64,000 nt of DNA from Candidatus Omnitrophota bacterium (GCA_023819375.1 JAMWDI010000001.1:1-64000), one strand, 5' to 3'; positions 8,547 to 18,379 are shown, counted from the first letter of the stretch. Notes: generated from the letters alone by a model not told the origin. Program-made: numbers and translations.

Positions 8547-9719
8547 TTAGAAATTCAAATGATTTTTATACTCATCCTCTGCTTTCAAAACATCACCGTC
8601 TTTCATTACAAGAAGAATATTTTTATTATCAAGAAGGATATTTACATTCTTTAAAGGGTCTCCTTTTACAATGAAAAGGTCTGCTTTTTTGCCAATTTCG
8701 ATTGTTCCAACTTTATCATCTATACCAAAAATTTCAGAATTTACCTTTGTTGCAAAAATAATCGCATCAATTGGCTTTACTCCGCATTTAACCAGTTCAC
8801 ATATTTCATTCATAATATCTCCTGGTCCACCATCTGTCCCAATACCAATTTTAATTCCCATTTTATACGCCTTCTCAACAAACTTTCTGTGATGTGGACT
8901 TACCTCTTTCATCCTTTTTCTCATAAATTCAGGCAAATCAGGGTTATTATAAACTTTTTCACTTGTAATATGTAAAGTCGGCATATAATAAAGTTCTTTC
9001 TCTTTAATTTTCTCCAGTCCATCTTCGTCAATTAAAACACCATGAAGAATTACATCACATTTAGATTCTATTGCTATTTTAAGTCCTGGATTGGCATGAG
9101 CATGAACACAAACAATTTTTCCTTTTGAGTGTGTTTCATCAACAAGAGCAGAAAGTTCTTCATATGTATAATCACGATTACCAAGTTCTTCATGAACCCA
9201 CATAAATCCACCAGTTGCAGATGTTTTTATAAAATCAGCTCCTTCTGATATAAGTTCTCTTACTGCTTTTCTTACTTCCCATGGACCATCTGCATTTTTT
9301 CCCCTTACATGGCCTCCTGTAGGATTTATTATTCCACCAACAAGTAATTTTGAACAGAATTTCAAATTTCCTTCTTCAATTATTTTCTTCAATATAACAT
9401 TTTCAGGACATCCACCTGCATTTGCAACTGTTGTTGTTCCCCAAAAAAGAAATTTCTGCAATTTATCAACTGCCTTTATATTTTGAATAATATGTCCTTT
9501 AAAATCAAGTTGGCCAGGAAAACTTGTAAGATGTGTATGCCCTTCTATAAACCCTGGAAGAACTGTATTGCCTTTTGCGTCAATAATTTCTGAATCTTTT
9601 GGAATTTTTTTATTTTTATCAATTGATACAATTTTATCTTTTTCTATAAAAATCTTTCCATTCTCAATTATCTCTTTTTCTTTTCCAGTTATAATTCTTG
9701 CATTTATTATTACTTTCAT
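8547..9719 (-). CDS. Metal-dependent amidohydrolase (imidazolonepropionase/prolidase-like)
   Basis: 390 aa, no signal peptide. A small N-terminal beta-sandwich ends in NTVLPGFIEGHTH, the first metal ligands of the amidohydrolase superfamily. FIKTSATGG supplies the lysine expected to be carbamylated, VCVHAHAN and LHGV the next histidines, and GIGTDGG the catalytic aspartate. The chain closes with the usual IGKKADLFIVKGDPL strand. The family hydrolyses C-N bonds in cyclic amides, peptides or nucleobases, and the substrate cannot be read from sequence. It starts 2 bp after the stop of a degraded gene fragment and is followed by the regulator promoter region. Possibly a remnant of a former catabolic cluster. 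Confidence 0.85.
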   Translation of the reverse strand: MKVIINARIITGKEKEIIENGKIFIEKDKIVSIDKNKKIPKDSEIIDAKGNTVLPGFIEGHTHLTSFPGQLDFKGHIIQNIKAVDKLQKFLFWGTTTVANAGGCPENVILKKIIEEGNLKFCSKLLVGGIINPTGGHVRGKNADGPWEVRKAVRELISEGADFIKTSATGGFMWVHEELGNRDYTYEELSALVDETHSKGKIVCVHAHANPGLKIAIESKCDVILHGVLIDEDGLEKIKEKELYYMPTLHITSEKVYNNPDLPEFMRKRMKEVSPHHRKFVEKAYKMGIKIGIGTDGGPGDIMNEICELVKCGVKPIDAIIFATKVNSEIFGIDDKVGTIEIGKKADLFIVKGDPLKNVNILLDNKNILLVMKDGDVLKAEDEYKNHLNF

Positions 9720-9721
9720 CT

Positions 9722-9901
9722 TTATTCAATTATACATATTTCATTCCAGTCATTCAATCTAACATTTATCTCCCATCCCTTACCTTTCTTCTCTATCTTA
9801 AAATTATGTTGTTTTTCTCTTCCTTTTAAATCAAACAGATATACTTTCGTCTCTTTGGAAAATTTAAAAATTTTTGAAATACAACTTATTGATGGTAGTT
9901 A
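9722..9901 (-). pseudogene. C-terminal fragment of a lost gene (beta-strand rich)
   Basis: An open minus-strand stretch of about 59 codons ends in a proper stop at 9722, 2 bp before the amidohydrolase start. It encodes segments such as ETKVYLFDLKGREKQHNF and GWEINVRLNDWNEICIIE. Such short beta-strands resemble the C-terminal sandwich that closes secreted glycosidase-like proteins. There is an in-frame stop just upstream (near 9902) and no start codon, so the rest of the gene is gone. Confidence 0.55.
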
Positions 9902-10610
9902 TAAAAAATATTGTGTATAAAAGGTTAAGATTTATAATTTAGATAAAGATTGAAAGAAGGAAAAAATAGAAAAATGGGAAATGACAAAAAAAGAGGGTTG
10001 AAGAGAATAAAGGAAGAAGTAATAAAGAAGATACTCCAGACATAAGCAAAGAAGACAAAATAGGATTAAAAGTATTTTTGTGAAGAGTTAATAAATTTTA
10101 TCTAATTGGTAAAAGTGAGGGAATTTATTTCCGAGAGCAGACCATCAGTTATGTTATGTTCATTTGATAAGAAATGGTAAAAAGGAATATGGGAAAAAAA
10201 GATTACAGGAAATTTAAAGAGAGTTTAAAAAGATATTGATAAATTGTGATGAATTTGAAGAAGGTAAAGGAGAATTTTAAAGATATGTGAGATTCATGAT
10301 AAGAAGGAAGCCAAAAGTTTATATATCTGACTAATGGATAGGAAAATATAAATAGACAGATAGATGAGAAAAGGGTTATATGTGAGAGATATTTTTTCAA
10401 TCAAAGCAAATAATATATCAATTTTTATTTAATTTATAAGAAATTAAAAAAGCAAAATGGAGAAAGTCGGTATCAATTAAATCATTTTATATTTAAATAT
10501 CCATACTATACTGAATAGTTGGCCTGACATGGTAATAATATTCTATTCAATGAAAAATCCTTTTTCTGTCAAAATTTCATAAAAACGTGCGATTATATAT
10601 CCCAAATAAT
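9902..10610. other. About 700 bp without an intact gene, probably decayed sequence
   Basis: No frame stays open for a convincing length on either strand. The plus strand has protein-like stretches separated by stops: one reads GIYFREQTISYVMF, another RRKPKVYISD followed by a stop and WIGKYK. The latter faintly resembles the D-containing strand of a DDE transposase, but I cannot support a family. No tRNA, clear terminator or repeat was seen. It lies between the two gene-remnant areas and the 3' end of the 970-aa gene. Confidence 0.4.
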
Positions 10611-13523
10611 TTATTTTGCTTTCTCAATTATAATGATATTTCCTGGAGAAACTTCAATTTTTATTTTGTTTTCATAATAATTTACTGGTGGATTTGGATT
10701 TATACATTCTCCTTTTTCATTGTATATATAAATTTTTGCTTTATATTTTCCATCCCAACCATACTCACCTGATTTTGCTGTAATAATTCTTTCTTTTCCT
10801 TTAATCCATCCAGAATGTATCTCCTCAATTGTGATTGGATAAAATTTTGTAACAATGTCACTCTGATAATCAAGATGAGTTCTAACATAAATTGTTCCAT
10901 AATACAATCTATCAACTAACTCTCTCATTGATGGTTTACCAAATCCATATGCTAAAGGTGTGTTAAGATGAGTTTCATATGCTCTCAAAATCAAATCTTG
11001 GGTTTCAACAAAAGATAAAGTATTTATTCTTTTCTTTGTTCTTGCAGCACCATTGAATAATACAAAACCTTCTTTATTTTTAAATTTTTCATACATACTC
11101 ATTATAAAATCATCACAAAGTAAAACAAGGTATCCATATTTTTTTTCAATTTTTTTTGTTTCTGGATTTATTATTGCTGAATATCCGTCCCATGTGTTAT
11201 ATGTTCTATCATTTTCACCAATTATTCCGGGTCCTGTGCTTTCATCCCAATAAATCCAGTCAAATTTTATATCCTCTAAATAAAAATCAATTAATTTTGT
11301 AAATGCTTTTCCATAAGAATTTGTAAGTGTTGGAAATACTGGTTGATAATTATAATATATTTGATTATTATATTGAGAAACTGCTCTTTTCCCTTCTTTA
11401 TCTACAATCCAACTATCCTTAAAAGTAGGGTCGTCTGGTTTTTCAGGACAGATGAAGTAACAATGAGTATAAGGTGCTATTTTTAAACCACTATTTATTT
11501 TCTTTAATTTTGCTACTGCTTGTCTCATTTTTTCAATTTCATCTTTAAATATTGGGTTAAAAAGACCTGGGCCGTATGCAACAACTTTTCTATTATCATA
11601 TTCAGGAACAGGTTCAGGAGTTCTCACTTCCCAGAAAACAATATATTTCGCCTTCTTATGTTCTATCCACTTTCTCAATTCTTCCTCACTCATACTCAAA
11701 ACACTACTATAATTGATAAAATAAACAGGGCCATCAATAGTTATATTATTTGAACCCCAGTCCTTTCTTACAAGATTTATAAAATCGTAATAGTCATCAC
11801 TATCAATAAAATAGACACTCCACGAAATTTTATATGATTTTTTTGGTCCAAGACAAAAATTATCATCCCTTATTCCTGTTATTCTTTTATCAAGGTTATA
11901 AAATAAAACTCCATGGTTTCTATAAACATCGTCATTCGCTACTATTCCTATTCCTGAATTTTTAAAAGGATAAAATATTGTTGGATTAACTGGACAATTT
12001 AAATTATTTAAACTCTGACTTGTTCTACCTGCCATCCTTGCAAAATAAACTGGTAAATTTTCAAAGTCTATATAATTCGAAAACATAATTCCAATATCTT
12101 CTGAAGTTAAATTTGTAATTTCATCTTCTATTAAAACATTTTTGGAATTTAATTTAATTTTTCTATTTATGCTGTAAAATTTCCCTTTTGCATATATTTC
12201 CCCTTCAGTTTTTGTATTTTTCTTTATCTTTATTTCCCATTCTTTTTCATTTTCAGAAGATATGTCTTTTCCAAGTTTGTTAAACTTACCGTCAGGATAT
12301 GAAAATATTGATTCTAAAAGTAAATAATTATTTTGAAATTTAAGTTTTATCCCTCCCTGCTTTGTTATTTCTAATTCAGGAATGCCTTTTAATTCCACTT
12401 TTTCAATATCTGTCTTTTTCTCTTCTTGGCTTTCTTCTATTACAAGTTCTACATTTACAAACAAAGATAAGTCCATTTTTGTATCTTGCTCTTTTACTTT
12501 TGAATATAAATTTTTAATACACAATTGATTTGTCCCAGTTTCATTCAACAAATCTGTTATATCAATTTTATATGTAAAAGGGTCTTTGATTCCACCTGTA
12601 TAACCTGAAACATCTGTATTAAAATCAGGGACAAAAAAGGTTAACCATATACCATCTCCAAGATTAAAAAATACCTCTCCTGTTTTTTTTGAAAAAGAAA
12701 ATGGCTTATCAATTAATCTTCTGGTTTTTCTATCAATTGAAGCATCAACAGGATTATCATTTAGAAGTATTTTCATATAATAACCATAGCCCGCTGGTTT
12801 TTCACTTTGTCTTCTCACTGTTAGTTTTAAACAATAATTTTTGTTTTTTTCTTTTAAAGGTAAAGAAAAAACTCTTATTTCATCTGCTGGTATTTTTTCC
12901 TCTTGAGCAATTTTCAAAACTTCTTCTTTTTTTACTTCTTTTTTAAAAGGATTTACACCTTTTTCGTAAATTACTTTTATATTTTTAAAATGAAGTGGAA
13001 TTTTTGACCAAGGTCGAGGTATCCTTATCATCTTCAATTCATTTTCACCTTCCTTAACAAATTCAGTTATATCAAAAATAAATTCACACGCCTTTACAAT
13101 TTGATTGGTTTCTTTATCAATAGGTGTATACAAAAAATGAGAATCAACTGAAGTAAAATCTGGAGAAATTGGTATCATCCATGAATTATTACTATACCAA
13201 GGAATTTCTCTCTCGGGTTTTCCTTTTAATTTAAAAATACTACCTTTATTTATCAACTTCACAGGGTCTTTTATTCTTTCTCCATTTATTTCTATCACTA
13301 AAGCATCTGCATATCCACCAACTTTATCTAATGTTTCATCTCCTGCCCTTGCCAAAAAATATAATTTTGCATTTTTAACCTCTGGTAATCTAAAAGATAA
13401 AGAAAGTTGTTCTCCACTTGGCACATTCACTTCTTTTTCAAGTTGGGTTAAATTTATCTCATCTGAAAAAAGAAAAAATGAGAAAAAAACTAAAAACAAA
13501 ATAATATTCTTCACACTTTTCAT
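10611..13523 (-). CDS. Large secreted TIM-barrel glycosidase-like protein
   Basis: 970 aa with signal peptide MKSVKNIILFLVFFSFFLF and a good AAGGAG site. Order of parts: sandwich 1 (about 25-190, ending in an FDITEFVKEGENEL strand); sandwich 2 (about 215-375, KLTVRRQSEKPAGYGYYM to YKIDITDLL); a mutarotase-like sandwich (about 375-590, INRKIKLNSKNVLIEDEITN); a probable TIM barrel (about 595-870) with LKIAPYTHCYF, FPTLTNSYGKAF and FDWIYWDEST; and a short C-terminal sandwich. The barrel and YWDE motif match the partial gene at 1-1300. The order resembles glycosidases of clan-D-like and DUF6259-like types, but I cannot assign a CAZy family. It is downstream of a prepilin and a GntR-LacI regulator, so probably induced by a sugar and acting at or outside the cell surface. 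Confidence 0.8.
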   Translation of the reverse strand: MKSVKNIILFLVFFSFFLFSDEINLTQLEKEVNVPSGEQLSLSFRLPEVKNAKLYFLARAGDETLDKVGGYADALVIEINGERIKDPVKLINKGSIFKLKGKPEREIPWYSNNSWMIPISPDFTSVDSHFLYTPIDKETNQIVKACEFIFDITEFVKEGENELKMIRIPRPWSKIPLHFKNIKVIYEKGVNPFKKEVKKEEVLKIAQEEKIPADEIRVFSLPLKEKNKNYCLKLTVRRQSEKPAGYGYYMKILLNDNPVDASIDRKTRRLIDKPFSFSKKTGEVFFNLGDGIWLTFFVPDFNTDVSGYTGGIKDPFTYKIDITDLLNETGTNQLCIKNLYSKVKEQDTKMDLSLFVNVELVIEESQEEKKTDIEKVELKGIPELEITKQGGIKLKFQNNYLLLESIFSYPDGKFNKLGKDISSENEKEWEIKIKKNTKTEGEIYAKGKFYSINRKIKLNSKNVLIEDEITNLTSEDIGIMFSNYIDFENLPVYFARMAGRTSQSLNNLNCPVNPTIFYPFKNSGIGIVANDDVYRNHGVLFYNLDKRITGIRDDNFCLGPKKSYKISWSVYFIDSDDYYDFINLVRKDWGSNNITIDGPVYFINYSSVLSMSEEELRKWIEHKKAKYIVFWEVRTPEPVPEYDNRKVVAYGPGLFNPIFKDEIEKMRQAVAKLKKINSGLKIAPYTHCYFICPEKPDDPTFKDSWIVDKEGKRAVSQYNNQIYYNYQPVFPTLTNSYGKAFTKLIDFYLEDIKFDWIYWDESTGPGIIGENDRTYNTWDGYSAIINPETKKIEKKYGYLVLLCDDFIMSMYEKFKNKEGFVLFNGAARTKKRINTLSFVETQDLILRAYETHLNTPLAYGFGKPSMRELVDRLYYGTIYVRTHLDYQSDIVTKFYPITIEEIHSGWIKGKERIITAKSGEYGWDGKYKAKIYIYNEKGECINPNPPVNYYENKIKIEVSPGNIIIIEKAK

Positions 13524-13545
13524 AAATTTCTCCTTTTTCCATTTT

Positions 13546-14304
13546 TTATTTTCTTCTCCATAATGAATCAGAAGCGGTGGATTGACTTAAATCACCACCA
13601 CCAATTATATAAGGATTTGAAGGATTATTTATTTTTCTCCAGGTTGCATGTCCATCACACCATAAAATATTCAGCCCTCCCTGATGTCTTATTTCAGGCT
13701 GTTCATAATTCGTATAATAATCATCACAAATAAAAGCTCCTGTTGTTGGAGCATTTCTTCTAAATGTATCTATTAATAAAATAACTTTATCTGGTTGTCT
13801 AAGTTGTCCCCATTTTGCAGGTGGTGAATAAAGTGTTTGAGGACTAACATATCTAAAACTACTACCTATATGTCTAAAGTTGTATCCATAAGATATATAG
13901 TAACAACCATACGTCCAACTATTTTTTAACTTCCACATTTCTATAAAATATTTTTTATGGTTTTTTACCGCAGATGGACAGAAAAGTATATTCCACCTCT
14001 CTAAACCGTATCCTCTTCCACCACTTAAATATCCGTTAAAAATTAAATTTGAAACCCAGCCTCCCCAATTTGAATAAACATTTGAATACAAATAATGAGG
14101 GAAATAATCATCATTATCCTGTGTATACATAAGCATAGCAAGTCCAATTTGTTTTAAATTGTTTAAACATACTGCCTGACGTGCCCTTTCTCTTGCCTGT
14201 GATAATGCAGGTAATAATATCGCTGCAAGAATTGTAATTATTGCAATCACAACAAGCAATTCTATAAGAGTAAATCCCTCCCTTTCCTTTCTTCTTCTAT
14301 CCAT
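13546..14304 (-). CDS. Type IV prepilin-like protein (DUF1559, H-X9-DG)
   Basis: 252 aa. Leader [10 protein letters not shown], then [20 protein letters not shown] with Glu at +5 and [20 protein letters not shown]. The C-terminal motif is intact: [17 protein letters not shown] has exactly nine residues between His and Asp-Gly. A GGGGGTGA ribosome site precedes the start. The body is rich in Tyr, Trp and Asn, as in other family members. It lies 40 bp after the regulator and 22 bp before the large secreted protein, in the same direction, and so is likely part of one operon. Compare the shorter leader (MKKRG) of the paralogue at 2614. Confidence 0.92.
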   Translation of the reverse strand: MDRRRKEREGFTLIELLVVIAIITILAAILLPALSQARERARQAVCLNNLKQIGLAMLMYTQDNDDYFPHYLYSNVYSNWGGWVSNLIFNGYLSGGRGYGLERWNILFCPSAVKNHKKYFIEMWKLKNSWTYGCYYISYGYNFRHIGSSFRYVSPQTLYSPPAKWGQLRQPDKVILLIDTFRRNAPTTGAFICDDYYTNYEQPEIRHQGGLNILWCDGHATWRKINNPSNPYIIGGGDLSQSTASDSLWRRK

Positions 14305-14343
14305 TTTTTCACCCCCTTTCCCTCCATTTATAGTGGAGTTTAT

Positions 14344-15414
14344 TTAACATATTTTTTTTACACTTTTTCTTATAATCAATTCTACCGGTAAAATTATTCT
14401 TTCATTCTTAAATGCTAATCCTTCATTCATTTTCTTAATTGCAAGTTCAGCAAGTTTTTTCCCCATTTCTTTAACTGGTAAGGATACTGTTGTAAGTGGA
14501 ACTTTTGTATAGTTTAAAATTTTATAATTTCCAAAACCAATTATTGAAATATCATCTGGAACTTTTATACCATTTTCAATAAAACAATAAATCGCCCCAA
14601 TTGCAACAAGGTCATTACATGTTAAAATTGCTGTTGGCCTGTTTTTCATCTTTAAAATTTCCTTTGCTAATTTATATCCACTTTCTTCTGTATAGTCCCC
14701 TCCCAAAATTATCTTTTCTTTTATGCCATTTTCTTCAAGAGATTCAATATAACCTTCCTTTCTCTCCTCATTAGATATATTTTGTTTATATTCTGCAGAA
14801 AAATATGCAATCCTTCTATGTCCATTTTTTATAAAATATTCAACCGCTTTCTTTGCTCCATTTTTATTATCAAAAGCAACATAACTTACAGGAGTATCTG
14901 CATGAGAACTTAAATATATTACTGGTATATTTATCTTTTTCAGAAGTTTATCAGATAATCCTTCTCCTTTATTCAATGCAGCAACTATTATGACCTTACA
15001 ATTTTTAATGTATGGAATTTCTTCAATCTTTTTATTATCTTTAAAATAGCACAGTGATAAATTTAAGCCTTTGCCATCAATTGAATGAAAAAATGTTTCA
15101 AGTAAAGGCCCTGTAAAATACGGATCATATGAACTTACTATTGGGAAAAATACTAAAATATTTGAGGTTTTTGTTTTATAACCAGCAAAAAAACTCCCTT
15201 TACCTTGAATTCTGTATAATATTCCCTCATTTACAAGTTCATTCAAAGCACGACTGGCTGTTACTTTTGTAATCCCAAATAACTTTGCAATTTCGTTTTC
15301 AGAGGGTACTTTATCCCCCACCTTGAGTTTTTTACTTTCAATATAATCAATTATAAATTTTTTTACCTGATTATACTTTGTTTTTCTCTCCTCAGTTAAA
15401 AATTTAACTTCCAT
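14344..15414 (-). CDS. GntR-LacI hybrid transcription regulator
   Basis: 356 aa. The N-terminal winged helix (about 8-75; SENEIAKLFGITKVTASRAL, then EGILYRIQGKGSFFAGY) is GntR-type. The rest is a LacI-type sensor with YVAFDNKNGAKKAVEYF, HRRIAYFSAEY, TAILTCNDLVAIGAIY and TTVSLPVKEMGKKLAELA. This copy has the full set of LacI-family landmarks, unlike the regulators at 8478 and 19392, whose sensor domains are more divergent. Likely represses the prepilin and 970-aa gene downstream until a sugar binds. Its promoter predicts a nearly leaderless mRNA with a palindrome across the start codon, suggesting autoregulation. Confidence 0.9.
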   Translation of the reverse strand: MEVKFLTEERKTKYNQVKKFIIDYIESKKLKVGDKVPSENEIAKLFGITKVTASRALNELVNEGILYRIQGKGSFFAGYKTKTSNILVFFPIVSSYDPYFTGPLLETFFHSIDGKGLNLSLCYFKDNKKIEEIPYIKNCKVIIVAALNKGEGLSDKLLKKINIPVIYLSSHADTPVSYVAFDNKNGAKKAVEYFIKNGHRRIAYFSAEYKQNISNEERKEGYIESLEENGIKEKIILGGDYTEESGYKLAKEILKMKNRPTAILTCNDLVAIGAIYCFIENGIKVPDDISIIGFGNYKILNYTKVPLTTVSLPVKEMGKKLAELAIKKMNEGLAFKNERIILPVELIIRKSVKKIC

Positions 15415-15453
15415 AGTTAACTATATAATACTCTATAAAAAATTTTTTGTCAA
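15413..15453 (-). promoter_or_regulatory. Promoter and palindromic candidate operator of regulator (15414)
   Basis: On the minus strand TTGACA (15448-15453), 17-bp spacer, TATTAT (15425-15430). The perfect palindrome ATAGTTAACTAT (15413-15424) directly follows the -10 and includes the first two bases of the ATG. The predicted transcription start (about 15418) leaves a leader of only about 4 nt. A repressor at this palindrome would block initiation. The -35 lies within the last codons of the fragment at 15433-15717. Confidence 0.7.
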
Positions 15454-15717
15454 GCCATCTCTTTTTAACACCTCACTTTCTTTTTTATTGAGAATATAAC
15501 CATATGTTCCTTTTCTTTGGGAAGAACCACCTGGTAAAATTTCTCCATTTTTAATATCTCTTTTATCTATTGCAATTAAATTTGTTTCTATTTTTCCAAG
15601 TATTTTCGCAGATGGATCTTTCTTCCTTATTTCTTCTATAATTGGCTTCATTACCTCTTTATATTCCTCTCTTGTATAAATCTTCCCTGTTTTTGGATTT
15701 AGGGATATATAGAAAAT
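15433..15717 (-). pseudogene. Remnant 3: post-barrel segment of a broken barrel protein
   Basis: Open from just after a TGA (15718-15720) to a TAG at 15433, with no proper start. It begins SLNPKTGKIYTREEY, which matches the segment just after the YWDE motif in the two related barrel proteins (DGYSADIDPKTFKI at the window edge and INPETKKI in the 970-aa protein). It then runs IRKKDPSAKILGKIETNLIA. The end of the frame reads into the promoter of the next regulator, so the true 3' end has been lost. Confidence 0.65.
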
Positions 15718-15724
15718 TCAAATT

Positions 15725-16040
15725 TTATAACTTTTTATTTTTATCAAGCCCAAAATGTTTTATTGTATAATTCAACGTATTTGCCTTTTTGGTTATTTCC
15801 CCTTGAACTCTTAAAATGTCATCTTCTGCAACAAACCCAATTGATGTATCTTTATGTGAAACAGATATTGTTGGATTCTCTGAAACTCTTGCTGTTGAAA
15901 GTTCTATATCCTCAACTCCTCCAATCCTGTAATAAGAAGGTAAATCCTGTAAAATAATCCTATGTTTTATTATTGCTCCTATTGCATCTTGAGTGTTATT
16001 TTTTATTGTTTCTTCTACTTTTATTTTATCTACTTTTAAT
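15725..16040 (-). pseudogene. Remnant 2: middle domain of the same broken gene, frameshifted
   Basis: Open frame of about 100 codons, one base out of frame with the gene upstream. It reads KVDKIKVEETIKNN, then AIIKHRIILQDLPSYYRIGG and TSIGFVAEDDILRVQGE. The last matches GIGIVANDDVYRNHG in the middle sandwich of the 970-aa protein. One extra A in the AAAA run near 16035-16045 would restore the frame with the upstream part. The frame stops at 15725. The fragment that follows corresponds to a position about 260 codons farther along in the intact relative, so the barrel core is deleted. Confidence 0.65.
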
Positions 16041-16796
16041 CTCTATCTCGCCTTGTTCTCCTATATTTAATTCGTAATTCTGCATTTTTAAACTTTCCTT
16101 TCCTTTACTTTCAGTATATTTTTCAAGTTCTGGTTTTGAATATTTTTCAACTAAATCTTTTGGTAAATATCCAATTTCAAGGTTATCTATAACCATATTT
16201 ATTTTTGTCCCAGGAACATATCTATTTAAGAAAGTATTAATAAGTGTTATTTTATTTGGTTCTGCTTTTCCTGTCTTTTCATCTGCTTCTATCTCTACAT
16301 AATTAACAACATCTGATATGTTTATCAAATACCAGTATCCTTCTTCTTTATGACTTATCACTCTTGAATCAAGGTCTTTTCCATTTCCAAAATAAACTAT
16401 AATTGTAGGATAACCAGACCTCTTTCCCCACCAGTCAAATTCTCCTATTGTTGTTTTAAATAAATCTCTTCTATTTACCAAACGATAATAACCTGAATTT
16501 GTATATTTATCTAAAACTTTTCCATTAACTTCTAAACCAAGATAATCATTCCATCCACCAGGTCTTTCTGTATGTAATCTTGCCTTAAATCTCATAACAA
16601 CTATTTTATCTTTTTCTCTTTTTATAGCAGGTATTTGGAAAGTATATTTTGTTGGTGTGTTTTCTTCTGAAACAATCGTAATTGGACTTTCTGCTTTATA
16701 TATTGACTTAAAACTTTCATCTTCACATATTGACTTACTGAATGCATAACTGAAAACTAAAAAACCTAAAATTAATATTTTTAAAAATATTTTCAT
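16026..16796 (-). pseudogene. Remnant 1: N-terminal sandwich of the broken secreted protein
   Basis: 256 codons with an intact signal peptide (MKIFLKILILGFLVFSYAFS) and ribosome site. The domain at about 55-225 contains MRFKARLHTERPGGWNDYLG and YWYLINISDVVNYVEIEADE, the same beta-sandwich as in the 421-aa protein at 1313 and the 970-aa protein at 10611. The frame stops right after IEIKSR, but coding similarity continues in the next frame for about 100 codons. It could still be made and exported as a stand-alone sugar-binding domain. It lies 21 bp downstream of a prepilin, in the usual position of the enzyme gene of a module. Confidence 0.7.
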
Positions 16797-16817
16797 TTCT
16801 CTCTCTCCTTTTTAAAA

Positions 16818-17540
16818 CTATTCCCACATTATACTACCATCATAATATATAACTCCTCTGTATGCAACATCTAAAATTCCTCCTGGTGCTGGCATTTTTT
16901 TCCATTCTACATGAGAATCTACAAATAAAACATTTGCACCTTGTGAATGTCTATAATCCACTGCACAATATTGAAAACCAGGATTAGTTCTCCCAACATA
17001 CTCAATTACTCCTCCATATCCATATCTTCCATCAATAAGAAAGAGTGTCTTATCTGGCTTTTTAATTCTTGAAATTTTAAAAGCAACTTCATTAGGAGTA
17101 GTTATTGTTCCATCTGCTCTTATGTATGGACAAACATCTTGATTAACCAGGTAATCAGGAATACAATCATTATACCAGTACTGTCTTTTGGGAGCGGAAT
17201 GAATTGTTTTTGTTGGACAGTTTTTCATGGTATCATTTCTTTCTCTATTTTTCATATATCCACGATGGTCAAGATCTTCTTTTCCAATGTATGTACATAG
17301 ATAATCATACCAGTATTTATAAGGCGATGTTTGAACATTTCTTGATGGTGGAAAATATCCTTCATAATCATTTAAATACATTTCAAGAGCAAGTCCCCAT
17401 TGTTTCATATTATTCATACAGGCGGCTTGTCTTGCTCTTTCCCTTGCTTTTGAGAGTGCTGGTAGTAACATCGCTGCCAAAATAGCAATTATAACAACCA
17501 CTACCAACAACTCTATCAATGTAAACCCTTTCCTTCTCAT
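16818..17540 (-). CDS. Type IV prepilin-like protein (DUF1559, H-X9-D type)
   Basis: 240 aa from the ATG at 17540, chosen because it has an excellent GGGAGGTGA site and gives the leader MRRKG before [21 protein letters not shown] start 51 nt upstream, overlapping the previous gene, would place 17 odd residues before the leader. Then [20 protein letters not shown]. The C-terminal motif is [17 protein letters not shown], so the usual Gly after Asp is Ser. It follows the sugar isomerase-like gene and precedes the broken secreted protein. The N-terminal helix is nearly identical to that of the protein at 2614, while the rest differs. Confidence 0.9.
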   Translation of the reverse strand: MRRKGFTLIELLVVVVIIAILAAMLLPALSKARERARQAACMNNMKQWGLALEMYLNDYEGYFPPSRNVQTSPYKYWYDYLCTYIGKEDLDHRGYMKNRERNDTMKNCPTKTIHSAPKRQYWYNDCIPDYLVNQDVCPYIRADGTITTPNEVAFKISRIKKPDKTLFLIDGRYGYGGVIEYVGRTNPGFQYCAVDYRHSQGANVLFVDSHVEWKKMPAPGGILDVAYRGVIYYDGSIMWE

Positions 17541-17587
17541 ATTGTCACCTCCCTTTTTTAAAATTTTTGTTTTTAAATTTCTAATCT

Positions 17588-18379
17588 TCATATTTCACCC
17601 CCCTCTTTTTTAAATTTCTTGTAATACATTTGGGCAAGTTTTACACTATCTATTCCATTTTGTTTTGGCTCTATTATATTTACCCATCCTTTATAACCAA
17701 TTTCCTTCAAATCTTTTATAAACCTTGAAAAATCAATTCCATCTGAATCATCTGGCAAACACCTTATAAATTTTTCTCCTTTATATTCAATTATCTCCCC
17801 TTTTTCATTTTCCTTTGCTTTTCTTATATTTTGGAACTGAACATTTATCATATACGGAAGAAGTTTTTTTAATATCTCTTTTGAATAGTCCTGATTAGAT
17901 AAAACAAAATTCCCAGGTTCAACTGATAATCCAAAATTAGAGTAATTAACTTCTTTACATATATTTATTGCATCTTCAAATTTTTCAAAAATTGTCCCTG
18001 TATGAATTTGCTCAAATATTTTTATAGGAATTTTATTTTCAATTAAAAATTGACAACTTTTTTTAATTAATCCAATATCTTCAACAATTATTCTTACAAG
18101 TCCTGTTTTTAATATAACCGCTTTTTCAACAACTTTCTTAAATTCTTCAAAATATTTTTCTCCTTCTTCAAGACAGGTTATAAAAGAAACATCCATTTTA
18201 TATTCATCAAGTATTTTCCTAACTCTCTTAATTTCTTCTAATGTCAAACTTCCTATCTGGGAATGTCTTAACTCAACTCCATCATATCCAATATCTGAAG
18301 CAATTCTCACAAATTCCTCAATACCTACTTCAACACCTTTCTCTGTTTCAAATATTCTTCCTGATAAGGCAATTTTCAT
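17588..18379 (-). CDS. Sugar phosphate isomerase/epimerase-like TIM barrel (AP-endonuclease 2 family)
   Basis: 263 aa, cytoplasmic. The chain matches the xylose isomerase-like barrel family: [11 protein letters not shown], then [31 protein letters not shown] and the final [15 protein letters not shown]. In this family acidic and His residues at the barrel mouth bind a divalent metal for sugar isomerisation or epimerisation. Its ATG overlaps the TGA of the regulator gene (ATGA), so the two are coupled. Function within the module is probably to process an imported sugar. Substrate unknown. Confidence 0.8.
   Translation of the reverse strand: MKIALSGRIFETEKGVEVGIEEFVRIASDIGYDGVELRHSQIGSLTLEEIKRVRKILDEYKMDVSFITCLEEGEKYFEEFKKVVEKAVILKTGLVRIIVEDIGLIKKSCQFLIENKIPIKIFEQIHTGTIFEKFEDAINICKEVNYSNFGLSVEPGNFVLSNQDYSKEILKKLLPYMINVQFQNIRKAKENEKGEIIEYKGEKFIRCLPDDSDGIDFSRFIKDLKEIGYKGWVNIIEPKQNGIDSVKLAQMYYKKFKKEGGEI

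Noticed and set aside
10300-10350. Possible transposase remnant (KPKVYISD followed by a stop and WIGKYK)
   Set aside because: Too short and broken. No terminal inverted repeats, target duplication or further transposase motifs found, so no insertion sequence is called.
10203-10400. 65-codon minus-strand frame with a hydrophobic N-terminus in the gene-free stretch
   Set aside because: No ribosome site or promoter, low-complexity AT-driven composition, and the opposite strand has the more protein-like fragments; likely chance.
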